From: Burkholderiales bacterium
Lineage (GTDB): Bacteria > Pseudomonadota > Gammaproteobacteria > Burkholderiales > SG8-39
NCBI GenBank assembly: GCA_027457185.1
Contig: DAIDTN010000218.1
Location: 1-13,927, forward strand
DNA: 13,927 nucleotides
Direction of reading: 5' to 3'
A model generated the notes under the pieces. It was not told the origin of the DNA. It made no database searches and saw only the letters and a program-made list of their open reading frames with translations. The position numbers were made by a program, and so were the translations under genes. Every line of letters begins with the position of its first letter. Within the stretch, counting starts at the first letter, position 1. This document shows positions 1 through 8,263 of this stretch, piece after piece.

Positions 1-1
1 G

Positions 2-1201
2 GCCATGGAGGCAATCTGCCACGAGTGGGCGGCAAAGAACAAGGTCGACATCAGTATCGACTTCATCACCTCGCAGGGCAACAAGATGGAGTTGACGATC
101 GCCGCGGAGAAGCTCGCCAAGTCGGGGCACGACCTGGTGCAGCCGCAAGCCTGGTCACCAGCGGCCTATGCGAACGACTTCGAGCCGGTCGACGACGTCA
201 TGGCGGCGGCGATCAAGGCGAACGGCCCCGTGTATCCGCTGATCGAATACCTCGGCAAGATCAAGGGGCATTGGGTGGCCGCACCTGCGGTGACCGGCAG
301 CCAGATCAAGCCGCCTTGCGCCCGGATCAGCCTGCTCAAGAAGTTCGCCGGCCTGGACGTGACGAAAATGTACGCGGGCCCGGGCGGCAAATCCGACAAG
401 GCACTCCAGGACAATTGGACCTGGGACACCTTCCTCAACGTCGCCGAAAAATGCGCCAAGGGTGGTTATCCCTTTGCCCTCGGACTGAGCGCGACCACCG
501 ACTGCGTCGACTGGGTGGGGGCGTTGTTCCATGCCTACGGCGCCGAGCTGGTCAACGCCAAGGGCGACGTGACAGTCAATTCGGACCACACCAAGCAGGT
601 GCTCGAGTATTCGCAGCGCCTGGTCAAAGTGCTGCCGAAGGACGTGATCGCCTACGACGACGCATCCAACAACAAGGCGCTGATCGCGGGGCAGACCGCA
701 CTCATCATGAATCCGCCCAGCGCGTGGTTCGTCGCCAAGCGCGACAACCCGAAGGTCGCGGAGGATTGCTGGACCTTCGCCTCGCCCAAGGGCCCGATGG
801 GGCGCTTCGCACCCGGCCTGCCGTTTTACTGGGCGATCTGGAAGTGGTCGCCCAACAAGGCGGCGGCGAAGAGCCTGCTGGCGCATATGTTGACACGCGC
901 GTCGGCTGAGCGCTTTGACATCGCGAGCGTAGGGTACGACCTCCCCGGATTCAAATCCATGCGCGACTTCAAGATTTGGTCCGAAGTCGAACCGCCGAAG
1001 GGCACCGTCTACAACTATCCGCCGACGCCCGACCAGATCGTTTCGGTCGCGGGTTCGCCGGCGCCGGTGCACATCGCCAACCTGATCTACACGCAGGGGC
1101 TGATGACCAAGATGATCGCCAAATGCACCTTCCAGGGCGAGTCGATCAAGGACACGATCGCATGGGCCGAGAACCAGCTCCACGCCTATACGATGATGTA
1201 A
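2..1201 (+). CDS. ABC transporter substrate-binding protein, carbohydrate type (5' partial)
   Basis: This is the periplasmic solute-binding component of an ABC importer, family 1 (carbohydrate-type) by overall character. The frame is open to the left edge, and the first ATG (position 5) falls within mature-looking sequence. The signal peptide and roughly the first few dozen residues are therefore probably outside the window, as family members usually run about 420-450 residues and 399 are visible. Supporting features are a mid-protein segment starting WTWDTFLNVAEKCAKGG that is typical of the family, a hinge-like LIAGQTALIMNPPSAWF stretch, and a C-terminal helix ending WAENQLHAYTMM. The next three genes are the matching permeases and ATPase in the same direction. 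The substrate cannot be named from sequence alone; a sugar or glycerol-phosphate-like compound is the usual range for this transporter class. The family assignment is secure and the ligand is unknown. Confidence 0.9.
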   Translation, partial: AMEAICHEWAAKNKVDISIDFITSQGNKMELTIAAEKLAKSGHDLVQPQAWSPAAYANDFEPVDDVMAAAIKANGPVYPLIEYLGKIKGHWVAAPAVTGSQIKPPCARISLLKKFAGLDVTKMYAGPGGKSDKALQDNWTWDTFLNVAEKCAKGGYPFALGLSATTDCVDWVGALFHAYGAELVNAKGDVTVNSDHTKQVLEYSQRLVKVLPKDVIAYDDASNNKALIAGQTALIMNPPSAWFVAKRDNPKVAEDCWTFASPKGPMGRFAPGLPFYWAIWKWSPNKAAAKSLLAHMLTRASAERFDIASVGYDLPGFKSMRDFKIWSEVEPPKGTVYNYPPTPDQIVSVAGSPAPVHIANLIYTQGLMTKMIAKCTFQGESIKDTIAWAENQLHAYTMM

Positions 1202-1217
1202 GCTGACCACACGGTTG

Positions 1218-1246
1218 GGGAAGCGCCGGGCGCACCGGCGCTTCCC
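1218..1246 (+). promoter_or_regulatory. Intercistronic stem-loop after the binding-protein gene
   Basis: GGGAAGCGCCGG (1218-1229) pairs perfectly with CCGGCGCTTCCC (1235-1246) around a 5-nt loop, 16 nt after the binding-protein stop codon. No T-run follows, so it is not a classical intrinsic terminator. In maltose-type operons a stable 3' hairpin protects the binding-protein mRNA and reduces expression of the downstream permeases. The position here fits that role, which is an inference. Confidence 0.6.
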
Positions 1247-1280
1247 ACCGGCCCGCAGAGGCCGAAACCAGCCGTATCGA

Positions 1281-1287
1281 GGAGGAG
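1281..1287 (+). promoter_or_regulatory. Strong Shine-Dalgarno site for the first permease
   Basis: GGAGGAG lies 4 nt before the ATG at 1292 (6 nt counted from GGAGG). It decides the start at 1292 over the in-frame ATGs at 1343 and 1349, which lack a comparable site. A strong ribosome site here would help the permease be made despite the upstream hairpin. Confidence 0.7.
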
Positions 1288-1291
1288 TCCG

Positions 1292-2221
1292 ATGGCTAAC
1301 GGAATCGCCGCGCAACCGCCAGCAGTCGGTGCGGGCCGGCGTATGACGATGCAGAAGTTCATGCGACGCAGGTCGACGACTGCGTTCGCGCTCGCCCTGC
1401 CGCTCATCCTGCTGATTTCCGGGCTGGTGATCTATCCGGCGCTGTTCGCCGTATACCTGTCGATGCTCGACCGGACGATGGAGCATTTCACCGGACTGAG
1501 GAACATTCTGTTTCTGCTCCATTTCGACACCTTTTGGATGGTGGTCGAGCAGTCCTGCATTTTCGCCATCAGCGCGGTGTTCTTCAAGGCGCTGATCGGT
1601 TTCGTGACTTCGCACCTGGTGCACAACCTCCCGCCCAAGGGCCAGCGCAAGTGGCGCGGCATGCTGCTCGTGCCCTGGGTGATCCCGACCGCGATGAGCG
1701 CCATCGCCTGGTTCTGGCTGTTCGATCCTCAGTACAGCGCGTTCAACTGGATCCTGCACAAGTTTGGCATCGGGCCGATCCCCTGGCTAGGCGTCACTTC
1801 CTGGGCGCGCTTCTCGGTGATTCTGGTGAACGTCTGGTACGGCGCGCCGTTCTTTCTGATCATGTATTTGGCGGCGCTCAAGTCCGTGCCCGAGCAGCTT
1901 TACGAAGCGGCGGCGATCGACGGCGCCAGCTGGTGGCAGAAGGTGTGGTACGTCACCCTGCCGATGATGCGCAACATCATCGCCATCACCATGCTGTTCT
2001 CGCTCATCGTCACCTTCGCCAACTTCGACATCGTGCGCATCCTGACCGCGGGCGGCCCGGTGGATACGACGCATGTGTTCGCCACCTGGGCGTTCTCGCT
2101 GGGAATCCAGGGAAACAACATTCCGATGGGCGCGTCGGTATCGCTGTTCATGCTGCCGATCCTCGGTGTCGCCGCATTCTTCATCCTGCGCGACATCAAC
2201 CGCCGCGGCAGCACGGCCTGA
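1292..2221 (+). CDS. Sugar ABC transporter permease, MalF/UgpA-like
   Basis: This 309-residue inner-membrane protein is one half of the translocation channel of the importer. About six hydrophobic segments are visible, near residues 31-56, 84-109, 121-145, 173-195, 227-248 and 279-299. The cytoplasmic EAA loop that docks on the ATPase is at 205-224 (EAAAIDGASWWQKVWYVTLP), with the conserved EAA, G and LP positions intact. The length suits the short MalF-like permeases that lack the large periplasmic P2 loop of E. coli MalF. The start at 1292 follows a strong GGAGGAG site. The gene lies 90 nt after the binding-protein gene and ends 2 nt before the second permease gene, so the two are probably translationally coupled. 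Family and role are secure; the substrate is not determinable. Confidence 0.93.
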   Translation: MANGIAAQPPAVGAGRRMTMQKFMRRRSTTAFALALPLILLISGLVIYPALFAVYLSMLDRTMEHFTGLRNILFLLHFDTFWMVVEQSCIFAISAVFFKALIGFVTSHLVHNLPPKGQRKWRGMLLVPWVIPTAMSAIAWFWLFDPQYSAFNWILHKFGIGPIPWLGVTSWARFSVILVNVWYGAPFFLIMYLAALKSVPEQLYEAAAIDGASWWQKVWYVTLPMMRNIIAITMLFSLIVTFANFDIVRILTAGGPVDTTHVFATWAFSLGIQGNNIPMGASVSLFMLPILGVAAFFILRDINRRGSTA

Positions 2222-2223
2222 CC

Positions 2224-3132
2224 ATGAGCGCAGCTGCCTCTGCCATCGAAACCGGCGCGTTGGTCAAGCGCGGCAGCCTGAGGCGCAGCCGCCGCTGGGC
2301 GCTCGTCTGGTCCTACGTGTTCCTCATCATGTTCGCGGTGTTCTTCCTGATGCCGCCGGTTTACATGCTGATCATGGGACTCAAGACCAGCGCCGAGACC
2401 GCGGCAATGACCAATCCGTGGTGGGTGTACCACCCGACGCTGGACAACTTCATCGCGCTGCTCACCTCCAGGACCTACCTCACCTTTTTTCGCAATTCGG
2501 CAGTGATCTCGCTGGCGGTAGTCGTGATCAGCATGCTGATCGCGGTGCCGGCGGCGTTCTCGCTCGGACGGATGAAATTCTGGGGCTCGACCACGCTCGC
2601 GGCCGGGGTGTTCCTGACCTACCTCGTGCCGGATTCGCTGCTGTTCATCCCGCTGTTCAAGATCATGGCCTGGGTGCACGAGCACACCGGGATCACGCTG
2701 CTGAACCGCTGGTGGGCGCTGATCATCATCTACCCCACGCTCACGGTGCCGTTCTGCACCTGGATCATGATCGGCTACTTCCAGTCGATCCCGAAGGAAC
2801 TCGACGAAGCGGCGCTGATCGACGGCGCCGGCTATATCCAGATGCTGACCAAGATTTTCCTGCCGGTCGCGCTGCCGGGAATCATCGCGGCGACGATCTT
2901 CGCCTTCACCGTCTCCTGGTCCGAGTTCCTTTATCCGATGGCATTTACGGTATCGGCCGACCAGCTGGTGCTGCCGGTCGGCATCGTCACCACGCTCATC
3001 AACGGCGACGTGTACAACTGGGGGCAGATCATGGGCGCCTGCCTGCTTGGCGCCGCGCCGCCGCTGATCATTTACGCCTTCCTCATGGATTACTACATCG
3101 CCGGCCTGACCGCCGGCGCAACGAAAGGATAG
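2224..3132 (+). CDS. Sugar ABC transporter permease, MalG/UgpE-like
   Basis: This 302-residue inner-membrane protein is the second permease of the importer. The N-terminus is basic and cytoplasmic (RRSRR near 20-24), followed by hydrophobic segments near 27-51, 92-114, 122-148, 164-184, 217-240 and 266-288. The EAA loop is at 195-214 (EAALIDGAGYIQMLTKIFLP). The ATG at 2224 comes 2 nt after the stop of the first permease gene with only a weak ribosome site, so coupling to the upstream gene is likely. A longer open frame extends upstream to 1534, but it lies inside the first permease gene and reads as arginine-rich out-of-frame sequence, so it was trimmed. The partner ATPase gene begins 8 nt after this stop. 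Confidence 0.93.
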   Translation: MSAAASAIETGALVKRGSLRRSRRWALVWSYVFLIMFAVFFLMPPVYMLIMGLKTSAETAAMTNPWWVYHPTLDNFIALLTSRTYLTFFRNSAVISLAVVVISMLIAVPAAFSLGRMKFWGSTTLAAGVFLTYLVPDSLLFIPLFKIMAWVHEHTGITLLNRWWALIIIYPTLTVPFCTWIMIGYFQSIPKELDEAALIDGAGYIQMLTKIFLPVALPGIIAATIFAFTVSWSEFLYPMAFTVSADQLVLPVGIVTTLINGDVYNWGQIMGACLLGAAPPLIIYAFLMDYYIAGLTAGATKG

Positions 3133-3140
3133 AGCTGCCC

Positions 3141-4241
<1,101 letters not shown>

Positions 4242-4244
4242 AAG

Positions 4245-5297
4245 CTAATCGACCGACACGCCCTGTCCGGCAATCATGCGCCCGATGCGGCACGCCGCAT
4301 CGAAGCCCTGCTTCCTGAATTCCGCCAGCACTGCGGCCCCGCTATCCGCCGAACAGGCCACCAGCAGGCCGCCGCTGGTCTGCGGATCGGAAATCAGCGC
4401 ACGCAGCCAGGCAGGCGCGCCTTCGAACAGTCGAATCTCACTGCCATAGCCGGTCCAGTTGCGCTCGCTCGCGCCGGTCACGGTGCCCCGCGCCGCCCAC
4501 TGCCGCGCCTCCTCGATGACAGGCAGATCGGCGAAACGCAATTCAGCGCCCAGCCCGGAACCGCGGCAAATTTCCAGCAGGTGCCCGGCCAGGCCGAAGC
4601 CTGTGACGTCGGTCATCGCATGCACCCCAGGCAACGCACCAAGGGCAATACCCGGCGTATTGAGCTGGGTCGTAGCCGCGATCATCTGTGCGTAGCCTTC
4701 GGCCGAAAGCGCGCCTTTTTTCAGCGCCGCCGAAAGGATGCCCACGCCCAGCGGCTTACCCAGGATCAGCACGTCGCCCTCGCGCGCGCTGTCGTTGCGC
4801 TTGACCCGGTCCGGATGCACCAGGCCTAGGCCGACCAGGCCGTAAATCGGCTCGAGCACGTCGATCGAATGCCCGCCGGCGATGGGGATGCCGGCCAGCG
4901 CGCACACCGACTCGCCGCCGGCGAGTATTTTCTGGATCACCTCGAGCGACAGCTTGCCCAGCGGCATGCCGACGATGGCCAGCGCCATGATCGGTGTGCC
5001 GCCCATGGCGTAGATGTCGGACAGCGCGTTGGTCGCCGCGATGCGCCCGAAATCGTAGGGATCGTCGACGATGGGTGTGAAAAAATCGGTGGTCGCGACC
5101 AGCGCCTGGGTATCGTTCAACCGATATACGGCCGCGTCATCGCTCGACTCGGTCCCCACCAACAGTTCCCGTGGCAGGGCGCGCATCGGTGTCGCCGCGA
5201 GCAGTTCGGTGAGCACTCCGGGCGCAATCTTGCAACCGCAGCCGCCGCCGTGGGAGAACTGGGTCAGGCGAACTGGGGCATCGGCAGGCGTATTCAT
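4245..5297 (-). CDS. selD: Selenide, water dikinase (selenophosphate synthetase)
   Basis: SelD converts selenide, ATP and water to selenophosphate, AMP and phosphate. Selenophosphate is the selenium donor for selenocysteine and for 2-selenouridine in tRNA. The protein is 350 residues, the usual length. The N-terminus carries the mobile catalytic loop HGGGCGCKIAPGVL, with Cys20 and Lys23 matching Cys17 and Lys20 of E. coli SelD. Cysteine rather than UGA-encoded selenocysteine occupies the catalytic position. Magnesium/ATP-binding aspartates are visible at Asp54 (ESSDDAAVY), Asp71 (TTDFF) and Asp94 (ALSDIYAMGG). The start at 5297 was preferred over the in-frame ATG at 5432, whose extra 45 residues do not resemble the family. 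GGAG lies 10 nt upstream. It is divergent from selU, its functional partner, across 104 nt. Confidence 0.96.
   Translation of the reverse strand: MNTPADAPVRLTQFSHGGGCGCKIAPGVLTELLAATPMRALPRELLVGTESSDDAAVYRLNDTQALVATTDFFTPIVDDPYDFGRIAATNALSDIYAMGGTPIMALAIVGMPLGKLSLEVIQKILAGGESVCALAGIPIAGGHSIDVLEPIYGLVGLGLVHPDRVKRNDSAREGDVLILGKPLGVGILSAALKKGALSAEGYAQMIAATTQLNTPGIALGALPGVHAMTDVTGFGLAGHLLEICRGSGLGAELRFADLPVIEEARQWAARGTVTGASERNWTGYGSEIRLFEGAPAWLRALISDPQTSGGLLVACSADSGAAVLAEFRKQGFDAACRIGRMIAGQGVSVD
4283..4302. repeat. Palindrome inside the 3' end of selD
   Basis: CGATGCGGC (4283-4291) and GCCGCATCG (4294-4302) form a perfect 9-bp inverted repeat around 2 nt. As RNA this would be an 8-bp stem with a 4-nt loop. 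It is the first strong hairpin met by transcripts running out of the ABC operon, because the two convergent stop codons are only 3 nt apart. No T-run is present on either side. A role in 3'-end formation is possible but could equally be chance from GC-rich codons. Confidence 0.3.
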
Positions 5298-5401
5298 GGC
5301 GACATGGCTCCGTTGGAATGCGGCGTTTGCGTGTAAACTTGCGGCTGATTCTAAAGCAGAGAAGCCGCACCCGGACTCGATGCGGCTTCTTCGGAAAACC
5401 A
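5298..5401. promoter_or_regulatory. Divergent selD/selU control region
   Basis: These 104 nt separate the divergent starts of selD and selU and must contain, or lie next to, promoters for both. The only promoter-like match I see toward selU is weak: TTGGAA (5313-5318) and TAAACT (5334-5339), 15 nt apart. It would start transcripts just before the hairpin at 5360-5390. The selD ribosome site is the GGAG (minus strand) at about 5308-5311. No recognisable operator was found. Confidence 0.4.
5360..5390. repeat. Perfect 10-bp hairpin in the selU leader
   Basis: AGAAGCCGCA (5360-5369) pairs with TGCGGCTTCT (5381-5390) around an 11-nt loop; a further G-T pair (5359/5391) is possible. The stem ends directly before the presumed selU ribosome site CGGA (5392-5395) and 11 nt before the GTG start. 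It could modulate translation or mark the selD promoter side. It lacks the T-run expected of a terminator. Confidence 0.5.
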
Positions 5402-6457
5402 GTGAAATTTCCCAACGTCGTAACCGTAGCACAGCTGGCCGAGTTTGACGAGGTCATCGACGTGCGCTCGCCCGCGGAATTCGCCGAGGACCACCTGCCC
5501 GGCGCGATCAACTGCCCGGTGCTCGATGACGCCGAGCGCGCCGCGATCGGCACCCTGTACAAGCAGATCTCGCCGTTCGATGCGAAGAAGCGCGGCGCGG
5601 CGCTAGTGGCGAAAAACATCGCGCGCCATATCGAGGAACAATTCGCGGCGCACGGCAGGGCTTGGCGGCCGCTGGTGTACTGCTGGCGCGGCGGCAAGAG
5701 AAGCGGCGCCATGGCGCACATTCTGTCGGAGATCGGCTGGCACGCGGCGCAGCTCGACGGCGGCTATCGCGCTTACCGGCGCGAAATCCTGGCGCAATTG
5801 GCCGAACTGCCCAAGAGGTTCACCTACCGTGTGGTCTGCGGCGCCACCGGCAGCGCCAAGAGCCGCCTGCTGCAGGCGCTCGCTGCGGCCGGCGCCCAGG
5901 TGCTCGACCTGGAAGCGCTCGCCAGCCACCGCGGCTCGGTGCTCGGCAATCTGCCGGAAACGCCGCAACCGGCGCAGAAAATGTTCGACAGCCGGGTATG
6001 GGACGCCTTGCGCAAACTCGACCCCGATCGACCCGTATACGTGGAAGCCGAAAGCAAGAAAATCGGTCAGCTGCAGCTGCCCGATGCCCTGCTTACGCGT
6101 ATGCGCGAAAGCCCTTGCGTGCTGATCGAGGCGCCACTGGCCAAGCGCGTCGCGTTTCTCATCGGCGAATACGGCCATTTCCTCGGCGATCCGCGCGACC
6201 TCAAGGCCAAGCTCGACTGCCTCGCAGGCCTGCACAGCAAAGAGACGCTGGCGCGCTGGATGATGCAGGTCGAGGAGCAGCGTTGGGACGAACTGGTCGC
6301 CGACCTGCTCGCCAACCACTATGACCCCGCCTATCGCCGCGCCACACTGAAAAACTTTGCTCACCTCGCCCAAGCGCGGGTGCTGCGACCGCCGAAGCTG
6401 GATTTTCCTGCGCTCGAGCAGTTGGCAGCGCAACTGATAGCAGAGGCACAAGCATGA
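5402..6457 (+). CDS. selU (mnmH, ybbB): tRNA 2-selenouridine synthase
   Basis: SelU replaces the sulfur of 2-thiouridine at wobble position 34 of tRNA-Lys, -Glu and -Gln with selenium, via a geranylated intermediate and using selenophosphate from SelD. The 351-residue product has an N-terminal rhodanese domain (from about IDVRSPAEF at 19-27 to 137) with the catalytic Cys94 in LVYCWRGGKRSG. A C-terminal P-loop domain follows, with GATGSAKS at 147-154. Length and domain order match E. coli YbbB (about 364 residues). GTG at 5402 is chosen because family homology begins there; the in-frame ATG at 5318 would add 28 arginine-rich residues encoded across the hairpin. The ribosome site is weak (CGGA, 6 nt upstream). 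The stop overlaps the next gene's start by 4 nt (ATGA). Confidence 0.95.
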   Translation: MKFPNVVTVAQLAEFDEVIDVRSPAEFAEDHLPGAINCPVLDDAERAAIGTLYKQISPFDAKKRGAALVAKNIARHIEEQFAAHGRAWRPLVYCWRGGKRSGAMAHILSEIGWHAAQLDGGYRAYRREILAQLAELPKRFTYRVVCGATGSAKSRLLQALAAAGAQVLDLEALASHRGSVLGNLPETPQPAQKMFDSRVWDALRKLDPDRPVYVEAESKKIGQLQLPDALLTRMRESPCVLIEAPLAKRVAFLIGEYGHFLGDPRDLKAKLDCLAGLHSKETLARWMMQVEEQRWDELVADLLANHYDPAYRRATLKNFAHLAQARVLRPPKLDFPALEQLAAQLIAEAQA

Positions 6458-7119
6458 ATAATCCGGAGTTCAAATCCCGCCTGCTTCTGCTGTTCCCGGT
6501 ATTTAAGAAACTACCCGCAGCGGCGGTGGAGGAAATCGTGCGCAGCGCTGTGGCCAGGCAGGCACCGGCAGGCAGCGTCCTGTTCGAGGCGGCCAGTCCC
6601 TGCACCGGATTCCCGATGTTGCTCGAAGGCAGCGTGCGTGTGGTGAAGGCCGCGCCCAACGGTCGCGAAGTCCAGCTCTACCGCATCACCCCGGGGGAGA
6701 GCTGCCTGCTCTCCAGCAGCTGCCTCCTCGGCGGCAGCCCTTACTCTGCCACCGGCATTGCCGAGACCGCGGTGACCCTGCTCGCTTTGCCGCCGGCGCT
6801 GTTCCACCACCTGCTGGCCGAGCACAAGCCCTTCCGCGATTATGTGTTCGGCCTGTTCTCGGAGCGCCTGGCCGACCTGATGGTCCTGGTCGAGGCGGTC
6901 ACCTTTCACAAACTGGATCAGCGCCTCGCCTCGCTGCTGCTGGGCAAGGGTGAAGTCGTGCACGCCACCCATCAGGGACTGGCCGACGAACTGGGCAGCG
7001 TGCGCGAGATGGTGAGCCGCCTGCTCAGCAATTTCCAGGATCGCGGCTGGGTCGCGCTCGGGCGCGAGCAGATCCGCATCACCGACGCCGCGGCGCTGCG
7101 GCGGCTGGCCAAGCCGTGA
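6454..7119 (+). CDS. Crp/Fnr-family transcriptional regulator
   Basis: This 221-residue protein has the two-part Crp/Fnr architecture. A cyclic-nucleotide-binding-like beta-barrel spans about residues 12-125, followed by a dimerisation helix (about 126-160). A winged helix-turn-helix comes next, with the helices in THQGLADELGSVREMVSRLL (172-191). The segment GESCLLSSSCLLGG (81-94) replaces the usual cAMP phosphate-binding cassette and places Cys84 and Cys90 close together; Cys50 is a third cysteine. It also lacks the N-terminal cysteine cluster of true FNR. Related regulators with a GESC...CLL motif exist in proteobacteria, but I cannot name the ligand. Redox, sulfide or selenium species are plausible for cysteines placed there (inference). 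The start overlaps the selU stop by 4 nt, with an AGAGG site 7 nt upstream, so it is made together with SelU. Confidence 0.9.
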   Translation: MNNPEFKSRLLLLFPVFKKLPAAAVEEIVRSAVARQAPAGSVLFEAASPCTGFPMLLEGSVRVVKAAPNGREVQLYRITPGESCLLSSSCLLGGSPYSATGIAETAVTLLALPPALFHHLLAEHKPFRDYVFGLFSERLADLMVLVEAVTFHKLDQRLASLLLGKGEVVHATHQGLADELGSVREMVSRLLSNFQDRGWVALGREQIRITDAAALRRLAKP

Positions 7120-7172
7120 TTCGTTGTTCGTGGTTCGTGGCTCAAACAACGAACAACGAGTCACGAACAACG
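7120..7172. repeat. TTCGT-rich nested inverted repeat between convergent genes
   Basis: CGTTGTTCGTG (7122-7132) is perfectly complementary to CACGAACAACG (7162-7172). Its first 9 nt can instead pair with CGAACAACG at 7150-7158. The short unit TTCGTG/TTCGT recurs several times on each arm. It fills the gap between the convergent regulator gene and the deacetylase-like gene, so it could act as a bidirectional transcript end. It is also a low-complexity repeat type that may be dispersed in the genome. Confidence 0.65.
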
Positions 7173-7179
7173 TACCAGG

Positions 7180-8103
7180 TCACAACCCGCCCAGCACCTT
7201 GATGTGCGCCACCACCCCGCGCCCTAGCGCCGACAGGTTGTAGCCGCCTTCGAGCACCGACACCATGCGCCCTTCGGCGTACTTGTCCGCCACCGCCTTG
7301 ATCTCCTGCGTGACCCAGGCGTAATCGGCGTCGACCAGCCGCAGCATCGCCATGTCGTCCTCGACATGGGCATCGAAACCGGCGGAGAAAAAAATCATTT
7401 GCGGCCGAAACGCTTCCAACGCCGGGAGCCACTGCAGCGTCACCGCTTCGCGGAAAGACTGGCTGCCGGCGCCTGCCGGCAGCGGCACGTTGACCATGTT
7501 CGGCGCCGGATCCTCGGTGCCGCTGTACGGATAGAACGGATGCTGGAAAGTACTCACCATCAGCACGCGCGCATCGTCATGGAAAATGTCCTCGGTGCCA
7601 TTGCCGTGATGCACGTCGAAATCGACGATGGCGACGCGCGCGAGGCCGTGCTGCTCGAGCGCGTGCATGGCCGCGATGGCGACATTGTTGAACAGGCAGA
7701 AGCCCATGGCGCGGCTGCGCATCGCATGATGTCCCGGCGGGCGCACGCTGCAAAAAGCATTGTCCGCCTCGCGCTTCAGCACCAGGTCGGTGGCGAACAC
7801 CGCCGCGCCGGCGGCGTGCAGCGCGGCGTCCCAGGTATACGGATTCATCGCCGTATCCGGATCCAGATGAACGGTGCCGCTTTGCGGCGCGCTGCTGCGG
7901 ATATGGCTGATGTATTCCATCGGATGCACCCGCGCCAGACTGCTTACCTTTGCCTGCGGCGCCTGATGATGCGCTAGATGCTGGCCGATGCCAGAGGCGA
8001 TCAGCTGGTCTTCGATCGCACCCAGCCGCTCCGGGCACTCCGGGTGGTAGGCGCCCATGTCGTGCTTGCGGCAGTGCGGGTGGGTAATGAAGGCGGTGGC
8101 CAT
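7180..8103 (-). CDS. Histone deacetylase-family amidohydrolase
   Basis: This 307-residue zinc-dependent hydrolase has the arginase/deacetylase fold. Its substrates in bacteria include acetylated lysines, acetylpolyamines and acetoin-related compounds. Key residues are in place: charge-relay histidines in RPPGHHA (His125, His126), zinc ligands Asp163 and His165 in DFDVHHGNGT, the third zinc ligand Asp244 in SAGFDAH, and the transition-state tyrosine Tyr288 in EGGYNL. The N-terminal motif YHPECPERL (19-27) is typical of the family's class II-like members. The start at 8103 gives family-typical MATAFITHPHC; no clear ribosome site precedes it. It is divergent from the moxR operon and convergent with the regulator gene, so it is probably a single-gene unit. 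The real substrate cannot be deduced from sequence. Confidence 0.92.
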   Translation of the reverse strand: MATAFITHPHCRKHDMGAYHPECPERLGAIEDQLIASGIGQHLAHHQAPQAKVSSLARVHPMEYISHIRSSAPQSGTVHLDPDTAMNPYTWDAALHAAGAAVFATDLVLKREADNAFCSVRPPGHHAMRSRAMGFCLFNNVAIAAMHALEQHGLARVAIVDFDVHHGNGTEDIFHDDARVLMVSTFQHPFYPYSGTEDPAPNMVNVPLPAGAGSQSFREAVTLQWLPALEAFRPQMIFFSAGFDAHVEDDMAMLRLVDADYAWVTQEIKAVADKYAEGRMVSVLEGGYNLSALGRGVVAHIKVLGGL

Positions 8104-8263
8104 GAACCATGTTGCCGGGATTGGATTTAATGAATATTAGCCGAAATCCACGTAAGATGACGAATGAACCAGAGGCCGGCTGCGTTTTTCGTCCGCCAGG
8201 TTTACCCGCGGTGGCAGAAACGCAAAAGCTGGTCTGCCCCGGCATTTCCTACGGAGAACCCGA
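8104..8263. promoter_or_regulatory. Divergent intergenic region, deacetylase-like gene and moxR operon
   Basis: At 160 nt this is the longest non-coding stretch. Its 8120-8160 part (around TTGGATTTAATGAATATTAG) is distinctly AT-richer than the surrounding sequence, the sort of composition expected for promoter -10 regions on both strands. I cannot fix a -35/-10 pair with confidence. A small open frame runs through it into moxR but has no family resemblance. Confidence 0.35.
8253..8256 (+). promoter_or_regulatory. Ribosome binding site deciding a TTG start for moxR
   Basis: GGAG with a 7-nt spacer precedes TTG at 8264. No ATG or GTG lies in frame before the conserved MoxR region, so this site supports the unusual start codon. 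Confidence 0.6.

Noticed and set aside
155..1759. 534-codon open frame on the minus strand
   Set aside because: It is antisense to the binding-protein and first permease genes, is arginine/histidine-rich with no family resemblance, and is a GC-codon shadow.
2073..3140. Upstream in-frame extension of the ATPase gene
   Set aside because: It runs through both permease genes in another frame; homology begins only at ATG 3141.
5360..5390. Possible SECIS element or tRNA-Sec remnant
   Set aside because: There is no in-frame UGA nearby to recode, SelD here uses cysteine, and the structure is a single short stem without tRNA arms.
7122..7172. CRISPR-like repeat
   Set aside because: The units are only about 6-13 nt, partly inverted, and lack regular spacers or cas genes.
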